Positions 34,771 through 44,207 of a DNA stretch of 64,000 nucleotides are shown here, one piece after another. Position 1 is the first letter of the stretch, and each line of letters starts with the position of its first letter. Location of the stretch: the NCBI GenBank assembly GCA_016699555.1, contig CP064981.1, positions 1 through 64,000 of the forward strand, read 5' to 3'. The notes under the pieces are model-generated. The model made no database searches, was not told where the DNA came from, and saw only the letters and a list, made by a program, of their open reading frames with translations. The translations under genes and the position numbers were made by a program. Origin of the DNA: Candidatus Iainarchaeum sp. GTDB taxonomy: Archaea > Iainarchaeota > Iainarchaeia > Iainarchaeales > VGJJ01.

Positions 34771-35526
34771 TCATTTACGTTTACTCTTTCCTTTCTGCCA
34801 GTCGTGCCAGAGCTGGATGGACATCGTCCGCGTATCCGGCAAGCCACCCTTCCTGAGGCGATTCATCTTCTCCGCGAGCTTCTCGAGGGCCTCTTCCGCG
34901 TTCATGGTTCCGATGTCGAAATCATACTGCTTCTTGAGCCAGTTTCCCCACAACGCGCTCTTGCGCAACCACCCCAATAGTTCGACGGCCGGGTTCTCGA
35001 TGTCCTGCACTTGATTGGGGGATTTGGCGTTCACGAGCAAGAGCTGGAACTCATTGCGCTGGTCGTATGGAATGACGCCGGGCGTGTCGAACACGTACAC
35101 GTCCTCTTTCAATTTGATCAAGGATTTCCCGCGCGTGAAACCGGCTTGCTTGGAAGTGGGAGCGGAGTGCCTTCCCGTCAATGCATTGATGACGGAAGAC
35201 TTCCCCACATTCGGAAAACCCACCACGGCAATCTTTCCGCCCTGCGGGAGCTTTGAGAAGATGAGCGCGCGCAAGTGATTGATATTCTTTTTAGGCGCGC
35301 AGGAAATGGCAATCGTATAGAGATTCGGCGCGCGCGCATTCTCATAGTCCGCTTTGTTATCGACGAGATCGAGTTTGTTGAACACGAGAATAACAATTTT
35401 TCCATTGCGCAACAACTTTCTTTCCAGATCCACGTTCTGCATCATATCCGCAAAGCGTGCATCCACTACTTCTAAGACGACATCTGCTTCGTCCATGGCG
35501 AGAAAGGCATGCTTGAAGAGCGACAT
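34771..35526 (-). CDS. Circularly permuted GTPase, YlqF/RbgA-like
   Basis: A 251-residue GTPase with G4 NKLD (50-53) before G1 GFPNVGKSS (103-111) and G3 DTPG (147-150): the circularly permuted order of the YlqF/YawG family. Members act in large ribosomal subunit maturation. A helical C-terminal domain follows. Motifs are intact. Confidence 0.9.
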   Translation of the reverse strand: MSLFKHAFLAMDEADVVLEVVDARFADMMQNVDLERKLLRNGKIVILVFNKLDLVDNKADYENARAPNLYTIAISCAPKKNINHLRALIFSKLPQGGKIAVVGFPNVGKSSVINALTGRHSAPTSKQAGFTRGKSLIKLKEDVYVFDTPGVIPYDQRNEFQLLLVNAKSPNQVQDIENPAVELLGWLRKSALWGNWLKKQYDFDIGTMNAEEALEKLAEKMNRLRKGGLPDTRTMSIQLWHDWQKGKSKRK

Positions 35527-35610
35527 ATACTATCACGCCGAGCGGGAGATTATAATGGCGACGCACCCCAAAAACGAAAATGCGCATCGTGCATAGGGGA
35601 AGAAAATCCA

Positions 35611-36555
35611 TTACTTCCTAGTCCCCATCCTCTTCTTTATCCCTTCAATTATTTGCCGGATACGCTCACGCGTCAATGGAGCCGTATTCGTCCGCCGCGC
35701 AAGGATTTCAGCAATATCGACATTCGAATTCCCATTTAGCTTTTCCTTTAGGATAATCCTCTCACGTGGCGTAAGCCAACGCGGCAATTGCATTGAGGTT
35801 GCAAGAGAGACAACCGCTGCAGGCCTTGCTACGGCCTCGTCGTTTAGGAGTGAAACATCAGAAGGCGCATCCTTGTTCGTACGCTTGCGGCGATTTTCGT
35901 GCCTCAATGCATCCATCCCTAGATATCTAGCACATTTATAGAGATGGCTACTGATTTGACTATATTTCGGATCGAATCTCATCATATGTTCTACGAGCCG
36001 GGGCAAGATTTCATTAAATATTTCTTCGCGTTTTGTATGCGATCTGATTTTCACTTTTCGGGATAGCGCACTCATCACAAGATTGCGATTTGCCGAGATG
36101 AATTGAATGGCTGCAGCCTCTGAAGCGAAGTAGCCGGAATGGAACTGTTTGGGTTTCCCATAAACCGGACAAATACCCTTCGTGGACAACCACGCACTTA
36201 GACGATTAAATTTATCCCGTGCGAATTTTTCACGCAGTGCTGCCATAAACTCCTTCCGTGCCGCAGCATAATCCCTAAAATTACGCGCAGCATCGAGTCG
36301 AGCGCGAAATCGTTCCAAAATTTTTAATCCCTCGGACCGTATGTGCATTGTATTTTGCCGTCGTGCAGCTGCTGCCTTTCTCGCCTTGACCCATTCCTTT
36401 TTCTCAGCGGACAACATGCTATTCTTTGCCCGAGCAGCCAAGGACAATATCCTACGGCTTTCACCATACGAAAGTGTTCCGGATTCTTTTTGTTTCGCGT
36501 GATGCGATAATAGTCGTTGCATCCGCAAATAATGCGTTGAGTACGTGCGAGGCAT
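35611..36555 (-). CDS. Sigma-70-like protein (regions 2 and 4)
   Basis: A 314-residue basic protein. Residues 157-225 resemble sigma region 2: a helix NLVMSALSRKV, then MRFDPKYSQISSHLYKCARYLGMDALR (split here), matching the FDP..FSxYAxxxIRxxI signature of regions 2.1-2.4. Residues 260-310 resemble region 4: LTPRERIILKEKL, an insertion, then LTRERIRQIIEGIKKRM, the RVRQI recognition helix. The N-terminal 150 residues are basic helices with no match. A bacterial-type sigma in an archaeon is unexpected; it may have been recruited for another DNA-binding job. Confidence 0.7.
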   Translation of the reverse strand: MPRTYSTHYLRMQRLLSHHAKQKESGTLSYGESRRILSLAARAKNSMLSAEKKEWVKARKAAAARRQNTMHIRSEGLKILERFRARLDAARNFRDYAAARKEFMAALREKFARDKFNRLSAWLSTKGICPVYGKPKQFHSGYFASEAAAIQFISANRNLVMSALSRKVKIRSHTKREEIFNEILPRLVEHMMRFDPKYSQISSHLYKCARYLGMDALRHENRRKRTNKDAPSDVSLLNDEAVARPAAVVSLATSMQLPRWLTPRERIILKEKLNGNSNVDIAEILARRTNTAPLTRERIRQIIEGIKKRMGTRK

Positions 36556-36571
36556 AGGGATTAAACCATCC

Positions 36572-36922
36572 TCACAATAATTTCAATCTTCCCGTGTAGC
36601 GATGCAATTCATTTTCGGGAGCGGGGCCGATCCCTAAACAGGTTTTGCTCCCGGGCGCCACTTGGGTGTGTCCTGCATCCGTGATGAGCGCAGCGGGGAA
36701 TTGCCTTTTCACTTGTTCGAACAATTCCAATAATTCTCTTTCGGTTTGCACTTTTACGACGATCTTCTTCATCCCTTCTTCCAGCCAATCATCGCACCAA
36801 TTCTTGTATTTGGATTGCTGGGCCTTGAGATAGGATGCTAGTGAGGCATGCGCCACTTGAGCGGCCATCTTCCCTTTGTCCATTTGGAGATCCATCCGAA
36901 CGACGAGGACTTGCTGGTACAT
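36572..36922 (-). CDS. pth2: Peptidyl-tRNA hydrolase, Pth2 type
   Basis: A 116-residue Pth2: the N-terminal LVVRMDLQMDKGKMAAQVAHA contains the GKxAAQxxHA signature, and the ITDAGHTQVAPGSKTCLGIGP segment carries the TxxAPGxxTxLxIGP motif. It releases peptidyl-tRNA. Full length. Confidence 0.95.
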   Translation of the reverse strand: MYQQVLVVRMDLQMDKGKMAAQVAHASLASYLKAQQSKYKNWCDDWLEEGMKKIVVKVQTERELLELFEQVKRQFPAALITDAGHTQVAPGSKTCLGIGPAPENELHRYTGRLKLL

Positions 36923-37007
36923 TCCAGAAAGATACCGGCTACGCGATTTAAACCTGCCCTTGAAAAAAATAAGCGACCGCCGAGAAGCGGCTGCAAAGAG
37001 AAAACGA

Positions 37008-37376
37008 TTATTGTGCCGATTCTTCGGAAGCCAATTGAGTGGCTTCGCTTCCGCCCAACGCTTTCAAGTCGCGCAAGTAAATGGTCTTCGTAATGCCATT
37101 CTCGTCCCACAAGGAAGAGAAGGACTTCCCTTCATTCATTTCCAACCAAATCTGTCGTTCGGTGGGGTGCTCATAACCCTTTAATGTATACAAGCGGTTG
37201 TAGGCCAACAACACGCGGTTGCCGTGGATGCCTTTCAGCGTAAAGAGGTGATTGCCATCGCGCAAGGGCTCAAAAGAGTCCCCTTCGGACACGGAAAGGG
37301 TCTTGGTGGAGCGGTTCTTCTTGAATGGAGGCTTCCAATCCTGGCTCATCTCTTGGATCTCAAAAACGGCTTGCAT
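37008..37376 (-). CDS. Hypothetical protein
   Basis: A 122-residue, probably beta-rich protein (repeated short hydrophobic strands such as HLFTLKG and RLYTLKG) without signal or membrane segments. The two LxTLKG strands suggest an internal duplication. No family recognised. It lies between pth2 and a HEAT-like protein. Confidence 0.55.
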   Translation of the reverse strand: MQAVFEIQEMSQDWKPPFKKNRSTKTLSVSEGDSFEPLRDGNHLFTLKGIHGNRVLLAYNRLYTLKGYEHPTERQIWLEMNEGKSFSSLWDENGITKTIYLRDLKALGGSEATQLASEESAQ

Positions 37377-37478
37377 AGTTGTTCATCCCCTGGAGTTATC
37401 ATGCGCCCAAAAAGGCAATACTGCTATCAGAAGGCTTCTGAGATTTTTAAGGGTTGGGGCGGAAAGCCCCCCTGGTGC

Positions 37479-38213
37479 TCAAGCCACCCTCGCTCGACGG
37501 CGGCGTTCTCGAGCATCCTCTTCCATCTTGATAGCGCGCTCACGACGGGCATCTTGGCGGCTGGCGCGCAAGGAATAAATGGTGTGGTGGCGTATCCGAT
37601 GGATGTCCGCCCCCAGGTCACGATAGTGCGCCGCTTGGGCAGAATCCACTTCCTTGGCCTTGACGCGCAGATCACGCTGAAACCGACGCAATGCCCTAAG
37701 CGCGGCAGAGGTAGGCTCATACATCTGGATGAGGCGAACGGCACTCTGCTGGACCTTCGGATCCGGAGAACGCATCAGACGGATCAACGAGGGCATGAGT
37801 TCTCTGCGATAGGTATCGATCATGGCCGTATTGCCAGGGATGTCTTTGGACCACGTCGTCGCTGTCCTATCCCAATTTTCTTGCAACGCTTTGAGGGCCT
37901 CCAGCTGTACGGCAGGCGTGTCACGGGCCAATACCTCTTTTACCACGCGCGAGGCACCCGCATTGAATTGGCGCACGAACGAACGGATGACCGCGCCACG
38001 TTGTTCAGGAGAGTCCGAATTGAGACGCTGCAAATTGGCATGCGCCGTGGGGTGAAATCCTTTCGGGATCTGCTCGAGCAAAAAATCGCGATAATTCATT
38101 CCACTCCCCACGGGCTTGCCTTTTGGCACTTTCATTTTAGCGTGGCGTCCTGCACCGAATAAGCGTTGGTTGAGAGGGATTCGAGGACGCGATGGGCGCG
38201 GAGCGGAAGCCAT
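37479..38213 (-). CDS. HEAT-like helical repeat protein
   Basis: A 244-residue basic protein whose middle (about 65-175) shows four or five helical hairpins with HEAT-like spacing (SPEQRGAVIRSFVRQF, DTPAVQLEALKALQENW, DPKVQQSAVRLIQMY). The N-terminus is Pro/Arg-rich and the C-terminus strongly basic (RRRRARVA). It may bind protein or nucleic acid. Divergent from nurA. Confidence 0.55.
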   Translation of the reverse strand: MASAPRPSRPRIPLNQRLFGAGRHAKMKVPKGKPVGSGMNYRDFLLEQIPKGFHPTAHANLQRLNSDSPEQRGAVIRSFVRQFNAGASRVVKEVLARDTPAVQLEALKALQENWDRTATTWSKDIPGNTAMIDTYRRELMPSLIRLMRSPDPKVQQSAVRLIQMYEPTSAALRALRRFQRDLRVKAKEVDSAQAAHYRDLGADIHRIRHHTIYSLRASRQDARRERAIKMEEDARERRRRARVA

Positions 38214-38285
38214 GTATCAAGGATGAAATCCGGGTATTTAATCTTCGCGGCGGATGCGCGTGCACACGCTTAAATCCATGCGCAC

Positions 38286-39383
38286 ATGAACATGGGTATG
38301 GGCTTCGCGCAATTACTCGAAAAAGTGGTCTCCTTCATCAAGGACTCCCAGACCTCGCGCGAGAACGTGGGAAAAGCCATCCGCACGCTGAACGGAAAGC
38401 AATTGCAAGCGGTGGAAGCAGGGGAACAGCAGCTCGCGTATGGACTCCAAAAGCCCCTTCTGCAAGGCAAGTTCGCCGGAGTGGATTCCGGATTCATCTC
38501 ACAGAGCTTCTATGCGCTGGACCTGATGATGATCCGTTCCGCGGGCGTGTGCTTCGAATATGAGAAAGGGAAGGTCGCGCGATCCAATTACTTCCCCAAC
38601 TCCTTCGGACCGCCAGAGCCCATCGTGAATACGGACGGATTGGAGAAAGACGAATTCCACAAATTCGTTTCCTTGACCCGATTGCAAGCCGAAGCGAACA
38701 ATGCCGCTGCGCTCATCCGCGAGCACAAACCCCACGTGCTGTTCATCGATGGAAGCCTCATCCCCATGCCCGCGGACAAACCCGGGAGCGATTCCAAGCT
38801 CAAGAAAGAATACCATCAGACCATCGAAGCATTCCAATACCTCTACGCGGCCGCGCGCGAGCATGATTGTTTGCTCATCGGCACGATCGAAGACTCGCGC
38901 TCGGAGCGATTGAAGGAATTGCTCAAGGAAAAGATACTTCCCAAGCACGAATTGCAACTGGACGGGATGAACTCCCTGCAGGACGCATCCATCCTCGACA
39001 AGACGCTCAACGCAGGAGAGAGGAGCTTCGCTTTCACCTATGCAGCTGATACGCACAAGCACGCTATCCTCATGGACTTCCCCTTCCCCATCGCATCCCA
39101 GTTGCACGCGTGCTATGTGAAGCCTTCGCAGTGGGATTACCCCATCCGCTGCGAATTCTTTTCAAACGCAGAAAATCTCACTATCACCGCTACGCGCGTG
39201 GGGGAATACGTTTATGCGCAGTCGTCGCTGCACAAGGAATACGCATTCCCATCCGTTCTGATCGAAGCCGACCTGCGCGCGGGATTGAAGCCCGAAGAGA
39301 TCGAGATGGTCTCGGACAAGATATTTTCCAAAGTGGGAAGGCACACCATCCACTTACGACGAAGAGACCGCAGGCCCTTTTAG
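38286..39383 (+). CDS. nurA: NurA 5'-3' nuclease
   Basis: A 365-residue NurA. It shows the first metal-site aspartate in GVDSGFISQSFYALDL and the second in LFIDGSLIP, in the RNase H-like fold of NurA, with a His near the C-terminus. NurA works with the HerA translocase to resect DNA ends for recombination. Here herA is about 5 kb away on the same strand and rad50 about 10 kb away on the other. Confidence 0.9.
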   Translation: MNMGMGFAQLLEKVVSFIKDSQTSRENVGKAIRTLNGKQLQAVEAGEQQLAYGLQKPLLQGKFAGVDSGFISQSFYALDLMMIRSAGVCFEYEKGKVARSNYFPNSFGPPEPIVNTDGLEKDEFHKFVSLTRLQAEANNAAALIREHKPHVLFIDGSLIPMPADKPGSDSKLKKEYHQTIEAFQYLYAAAREHDCLLIGTIEDSRSERLKELLKEKILPKHELQLDGMNSLQDASILDKTLNAGERSFAFTYAADTHKHAILMDFPFPIASQLHACYVKPSQWDYPIRCEFFSNAENLTITATRVGEYVYAQSSLHKEYAFPSVLIEADLRAGLKPEEIEMVSDKIFSKVGRHTIHLRRRDRRPF

Positions 39384-39402
39384 CAAGAGCCAAAAAACCC
39401 GA

Positions 39403-39750
39403 TTACTTGCCCTCTGGCGGCAAATACGGGGATGCAGGAAGTGCATGAATCCAGTCTCGCCGGGGCCCTTCCCCATGGATCAATACACTCGCATTCTCTC
39501 CCAAACGGAAGTGCGCGAAATACGATGAACGAAAATCATCCAATTCCGGGTGCTCTTTGCTCCCCGCGAAATGAATCCAGGAAATCAATCCATCCGCGTA
39601 CGTCGACTCATCCGCTCCACTTTCTACGTGCTTCCATGGATCGGGAATACCCACTTGACCATACGGATTCACAGACGTCTGCGCCGATACCAGCATGGCC
39701 AGCCCCAGCACTAGCAACAGCCCACTTGCCCAGACCACGAATCGTTTCAT
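39403..39750 (-). CDS. Small secreted protein
   Basis: A 115-residue protein with a clear N-terminal signal sequence (FVVWASGLLLVLGLAMLVSA, cleavage after SAQ likely) and a short mature domain rich in His, Tyr and charged residues. No family recognised. It converges on nurA with a 19-bp gap. Confidence 0.6.
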   Translation of the reverse strand: MKRFVVWASGLLLVLGLAMLVSAQTSVNPYGQVGIPDPWKHVESGADESTYADGLISWIHFAGSKEHPELDDFRSSYFAHFRLGENASVLIHGEGPRRDWIHALPASPYLPPEGK

Positions 39751-39844
39751 TCCATCACCTTACAAGACCCACGCGACACGCGAAGCTTTTAAGCGAATCA
39801 TATCCGCGCACGAAATATTTCGAACAAGTTTGACGATTGCCTAA

Positions 39845-41074
39845 TTATTCGACCGGAAGAAATTGTTGCATCCGGTCATAGGGGACATTATACTGCTGTA
39901 CCGTCATGCACGCATATTTTTCCCCCAAATCGGGCATATTCTTATCCGCGACCATACAGTTTCCAATGAAACTGAAATCATCTGGAGAAAAATAAACCGT
40001 ATACGGCGCAACCGCAATACGCGCACCCGGGTTGTCCGTATAACCCAAATACTCGTCTACACGCCCCGTCGCATAATAGGCACGCACCACGTCATCATAG
40101 TTGATTTTCCCCGTCTTCACGTAATTATCGGGCATCTGGTCGAAAGGACCATCATACCAGTTATTCGCCAGCACATTCTCGCCTTTCGCGCCCACCAAGA
40201 GTTTGCGCTTATTCTCGACATCATGGAAGAAGACCAAATCCGTCCGATTGCCGCGGATGAGTTTTTTCTCGGGGAGATATTGGTGGAATTGTTCCGGGAC
40301 AAACACATCCTCATCCAACACCCAATACACACGATTCGTCTTCTGATTATACAACAGGAAAAAATTCAATCCACTCTCATCGAACGTCGTGCCGATATAT
40401 TTTTCCTCTGGCAGGAGCCCGAATGAGTGTGGAGGCGCCAGCCCCACGTCATTGAGGATGAATTTCACCGTCTTGTTCTCCACGGTAACATCATACTCAA
40501 AATCCGAAATCTTTTTCACGAAAACACCATTGGCATCCGTGTACTCGGCACCGTTCCCAATCCTTTCACTGCCCAATTCCAACGCAGGATTCTCGTCATA
40601 CACGATATAGCCCATCCCGAAATGACCCGTATCGCGATCCTTGGCGAACAAGGAAAAGGAACCCTTCACATTATACCCGTGCGCCGTAAAACGGAAATAG
40701 AAATAATTCTCGGTGGGATACACCACCACTCTGTCGGGGAGATTGGCAAAAATATAATTCAATACCGTCCACGAATCAAAAAGATTCAAGTCCGAGTTAA
40801 GACCATCGATGTATTCGAAATTCGTGAGTAGTGACCCATTCGAAGAGCCCGCAAGCCCGAACGAATTGTTGGCAGGAGAAGACGCCACGGGGAATGAGGG
40901 AGAAGAAATGCTCGACAAATTAGATTGAGCACCGCCGGGTGGAGAAGCCGGCGAGTAGAAAAATATCATATAGCCAAACGCCACGATAATGAGCGCAATC
41001 AACACCCATTGATGCATCCCTCCTCCAACGCGCGCAAACGCGCGATCATCCACACCAGCCAATCCTTTTTCCAT
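39845..41074 (-). CDS. Membrane-anchored surface protein
   Basis: A roughly 409-residue protein with one N-terminal helix (VLIALIIVAFGYMIFF), a Ser/Pro/Asn linker and a large external beta-rich domain with many Tyr and Asn-x-Ser/Thr sites. An ATTAAATAA element about 40 bp upstream supports the ATG at 41074 (MEKGLAG); the frame also begins at 41143, overlapping the previous stop (ATGA). Function unknown. Confidence 0.6.
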   Translation of the reverse strand: MEKGLAGVDDRAFARVGGGMHQWVLIALIIVAFGYMIFFYSPASPPGGAQSNLSSISSPSFPVASSPANNSFGLAGSSNGSLLTNFEYIDGLNSDLNLFDSWTVLNYIFANLPDRVVVYPTENYFYFRFTAHGYNVKGSFSLFAKDRDTGHFGMGYIVYDENPALELGSERIGNGAEYTDANGVFVKKISDFEYDVTVENKTVKFILNDVGLAPPHSFGLLPEEKYIGTTFDESGLNFFLLYNQKTNRVYWVLDEDVFVPEQFHQYLPEKKLIRGNRTDLVFFHDVENKRKLLVGAKGENVLANNWYDGPFDQMPDNYVKTGKINYDDVVRAYYATGRVDEYLGYTDNPGARIAVAPYTVYFSPDDFSFIGNCMVADKNMPDLGEKYACMTVQQYNVPYDRMQQFLPVE

Positions 41075-41139
41075 TCCAATCACATCCACTACCGCGTATG
41101 CGGGTGCAACATTATTTAATGGCACTCCATGGCCCGGAG

Positions 41140-41856
41140 TCACAATCCAAGCGCACGATAGATATCCGAAATCGCATCACGGTGACCGTTCCTCTCTAAT
41201 GCATCAAAGAAAACAAGCACGCGTGCATCAGGAGTGTTACGTCGAATAGTACGAAGCAACGTGGGGTCCTTCCAAAATGCGCGCGCCGGCCCTGCAGAGC
41301 CGCCATTCGCACGCTTGCAAGCATCGAATAGCCGGGGGACTGCATCCAAGTAACCCGCTACTTCGCGCGGAGAAAGATCGGGGCTCAATTGTGTTGCCAT
41401 TTCGGATAGCGTAACGACCGTCTTGGCAGAAATCTCAGGAAACCCGCGCAGCCTGCCTTTAGGATCTTGCGCATCGGGCTTCCCGTCCAGGGCCTCTACC
41501 CACTGCCGTGCCACGCTGCGGACAAATTCTTCGCGCTTAGCAGGAGGGAGGTGATTGCCTAAAATAGCATGGTGCTTACCCCCAATCACGTCGACCAAAT
41601 GCTCAGCCTGCAAATCCTTCACGGTGTATTTCCACAATTCATTCGCGTGCAAAGGCATTACACGCACCGCCGGGGGCTTACCATTCTTCGGAGGATGGGT
41701 GCGCTTCCAGGCTTCTCTGCCTCCAACCCCTAGCGCCGTCGCGACTGCCGCCACGAGAATCCATTTCTTGGTCCTGGAATTCCACACACGCTTCGTCAGT
41801 CGGCGCATGCGCACGAAGCGCGGCTTGCGGGGGGTAGGAGGGGCCATGCGACTCAC
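41140..41856 (-). CDS. Hypothetical protein with N-terminal membrane anchor
   Basis: A 238-residue protein: a very basic N-terminus, one helix (about 32-47), a Pro-rich linker and a helical C-terminal domain (about 85-238). It lies between two surface-protein genes with minimal spacing and is probably co-transcribed with them. No family recognised. Confidence 0.55.
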   Translation of the reverse strand: MSRMAPPTPRKPRFVRMRRLTKRVWNSRTKKWILVAAVATALGVGGREAWKRTHPPKNGKPPAVRVMPLHANELWKYTVKDLQAEHLVDVIGGKHHAILGNHLPPAKREEFVRSVARQWVEALDGKPDAQDPKGRLRGFPEISAKTVVTLSEMATQLSPDLSPREVAGYLDAVPRLFDACKRANGGSAGPARAFWKDPTLLRTIRRNTPDARVLVFFDALERNGHRDAISDIYRALGL

Positions 41857-41863
41857 AAGCTAT

Positions 41864-43303
41864 TCATGGATTAAAAACATACGTCGTAGGACCGTGTTCC
41901 GCTTCGGGACTCGTTGAGTGCTGCCAACCGGGTTCGGTGTACGAGGATGGGGGCACCGACTTTCCGTTGCCGGAAAACCCTTGCACCGATTGGTGGATCC
42001 AGTCGTTAGGAACATAGTATGTGTCGTCGGGACCGCCATTCACGTGACTATTTCCCGTCCCAGGAGCGTAACGCGTGTGGTCGGGCGAACTGGGGTTGAA
42101 AATGTGAGCGGTGCCGGGACTAACATAATCCGTTGCATCCACGCGCAAACGACCGCCGGGATTCAATCCAACACCCGGATTTGGCCAAGTGCCTCCCCAC
42201 TCGGTCGCGTGAAAGAATCCTGGAGGCACATAGGTGGTGTACTCTCCGTAATCTGAATTCGAGACATGAAACCAGCCCGGGGGCAAATAATTCGTTGCCG
42301 AGTCCTCGGGCTCCATCAATCCGCCTCCATTGCTGGAAGGAGGAGAAAGCGTCGCATGGAAATAATCCCCCGGAAGATAATTGGTCGTGTTGGGGCCCAG
42401 CGCCTTATGTTCCCACCCGGGAGGATGCCATGTCGTAGCAAAGGGGCCAGCCGTGATGTGATCCCACCCCGCTGGAGCATAACTGGATGCCAACGGTCCC
42501 GCAACCGATTTGTGCTCGTGCGGAGCATAACGCGTAGTGTCCGGACCATATTTGATGTGAGTCGCATCCGTGAGACCAGGACCCCAAACATAGGTAGAAT
42601 TCTGAGCCTGATCCGGGGACTCAAAAATGTGAAAGCCACCAGGTCCAATCAAATCCGTCTGGTCGGGGCCGGGTTCGCTACCATGGAAGCCGGTGCCGCC
42701 AAACCCTCCGCCGGGTGGAAGCCACATCGTCGTGAGTGCTTGGTGATACCAGTCGGGCCCGACATACACCGTCTGATGGGGCCCGGGAAAATTCTTGTGA
42801 CTCCAGCCCGGAGGAAAATAGCGAGTGTAATCAGGACCCTGAATCGCTCCGTGCACCATATCCGTACGGATGACACGCGTCTTTTCAGGACCCGAAGCCA
42901 CGTGGACAAGCCACGTATAAGTCGTGTGATCGGGATAGCCAGGATTATAGATATGATGAAATACACGCCCCGTGGTGGGAGGCAATTGACGCGTGGCTTC
43001 TGTGCCATCGAAGACGTGCAATGTCGTAGGATTCAAGCCCCCGGTGGTATGATCAACCGTATTGAAAGGGCCCTGTCCACTCGAAGGAACAGGCTCTCTG
43101 CCCGAACCCGAAGGCGGACGCGCGGATTGCAGTTCAATCCCGGGATCAGCCTCCAAATGCGAATCAGCCATGGGCAACACCACAAGGCCAGTGGACATCG
43201 ACAACACGGCATCACGAGGAATGGCAATCATCCCTAGCGCCAAAAAAAATAAGCCAACCACTACTACCGCATACACGATTACTCGCATGAAAAAAACCAC
43301 CAA
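41864..43303 (-). CDS. Surface protein of tandem GP-T-Y-PPGW-H repeats
   Basis: A 479-residue protein: an N-terminal membrane anchor (about 6-28), a short linker, then about 16 degenerate repeats of 17-25 residues from about residue 90 to the end. The consensus is GP-x2-T-x-Y-x-PPGW-x-H; examples are GPDYTRYFPPGWSHK, GPFATTWHPPGWEHK and YTTYVPPGFFHATEW. Each unit keeps a Pro-Gly turn, an aromatic residue and a His. The pattern suggests a rigid extracellular beta structure, possibly metal-binding. I know no matching family. An ATG five codons further in (43288) is an alternative start. Confidence 0.65.
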   Translation of the reverse strand: MVVFFMRVIVYAVVVVGLFFLALGMIAIPRDAVLSMSTGLVVLPMADSHLEADPGIELQSARPPSGSGREPVPSSGQGPFNTVDHTTGGLNPTTLHVFDGTEATRQLPPTTGRVFHHIYNPGYPDHTTYTWLVHVASGPEKTRVIRTDMVHGAIQGPDYTRYFPPGWSHKNFPGPHQTVYVGPDWYHQALTTMWLPPGGGFGGTGFHGSEPGPDQTDLIGPGGFHIFESPDQAQNSTYVWGPGLTDATHIKYGPDTTRYAPHEHKSVAGPLASSYAPAGWDHITAGPFATTWHPPGWEHKALGPNTTNYLPGDYFHATLSPPSSNGGGLMEPEDSATNYLPPGWFHVSNSDYGEYTTYVPPGFFHATEWGGTWPNPGVGLNPGGRLRVDATDYVSPGTAHIFNPSSPDHTRYAPGTGNSHVNGGPDDTYYVPNDWIHQSVQGFSGNGKSVPPSSYTEPGWQHSTSPEAEHGPTTYVFNP

Positions 43304-43442
43304 TCCCAGTGATACATCACCCCCGCACTCCTAAATATATAAGTCTTCGGCATAATGCGCCAATAGAATAAGACAATTGTTGAATTATCCCCTACTGGCG
43401 CAAGGCCAAACCTAATATACGTCGGAAGCCGCAATCATCTGA

Positions 43443-44207
43443 ATGCCCAGGACCATTCAAGAGATGCAAACAGAGTTGCAGAAATTGCTCAAGAAACGGG
43501 AGAACGAACACCCCTTCGTGCACCTCGCAGCGTTCATGGAAGAGACCGCGGAACTATCGCAGGATTTGAGCCAACACCTCGCGGACAAATATCATGCCAC
43601 TCCAGAAGAAAAAACACAAACCGAAGAACGAATAGGAGATGTGCTCGTGAGCGTAGCGGCGCTCGCCAATTATCTCGGAATGGACTTGGAATCCGCCTAC
43701 GAAAAGAGCATCCGAAAAGTACGCGCACGCCATCATACGGAGTGGACGCTGAAGGACGCGCTTGCATATCAGGCGGGAGAGAAACACTTCGTTTTTGACT
43801 CTCCCACGAATTGGCTGGAACAATTGAAGCTGGAATTCCAGAACATCCCCGTCCACATCGATAACGACCTCCGCATATCCGAGAAGTTCCTCCCATGGCT
43901 GCAAGAAGGAAAGAAGAAAACCCTCTTCCGATTCGAAAAAAATGCCATTTGCGTCCCTTCAGCGCCGGAGTTGGTGCTATATGAGAGCAGCGCCGAGCCC
44001 TTGCTCACGCTGGGAACCATCGCGCTCACGGGATTCATCATCAAACCCTTCCGGGAGCTGCATGATGAGGATGCCCGCGCACAGGGATACAATTCCAAAA
44101 TCGAATTCATCACCGCGATGAAAAACCTCTATGAGCCGCGCGGGTTGACGGATGACTCGTTGATTTCCCTCTATCACATCCAGGGATTCAAGACCATGAA
44201 CGGATGA
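43443..44207 (+). CDS. MazG-like pyrophosphohydrolase fused to an ASCH-like domain
   Basis: A 254-residue protein. Residues 1-105 form a MazG-type helical domain (FMEETAELSQDL and RIGDVLVSVAALANYLGMD carry the ExxE and ExxxD metal motifs). Residues about 145-254 resemble an ASCH/PUA-like domain (LPWLQEGKKKTLFR, then a FRELHDEDARAQGYNS segment, which matches the ASCH signature). MazG enzymes hydrolyse NTPs/dNTPs; ASCH domains bind RNA. The ATG of herA overlaps the stop, so the two are coupled. Confidence 0.7.
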   Translation: MPRTIQEMQTELQKLLKKRENEHPFVHLAAFMEETAELSQDLSQHLADKYHATPEEKTQTEERIGDVLVSVAALANYLGMDLESAYEKSIRKVRARHHTEWTLKDALAYQAGEKHFVFDSPTNWLEQLKLEFQNIPVHIDNDLRISEKFLPWLQEGKKKTLFRFEKNAICVPSAPELVLYESSAEPLLTLGTIALTGFIIKPFRELHDEDARAQGYNSKIEFITAMKNLYEPRGLTDDSLISLYHIQGFKTMNG

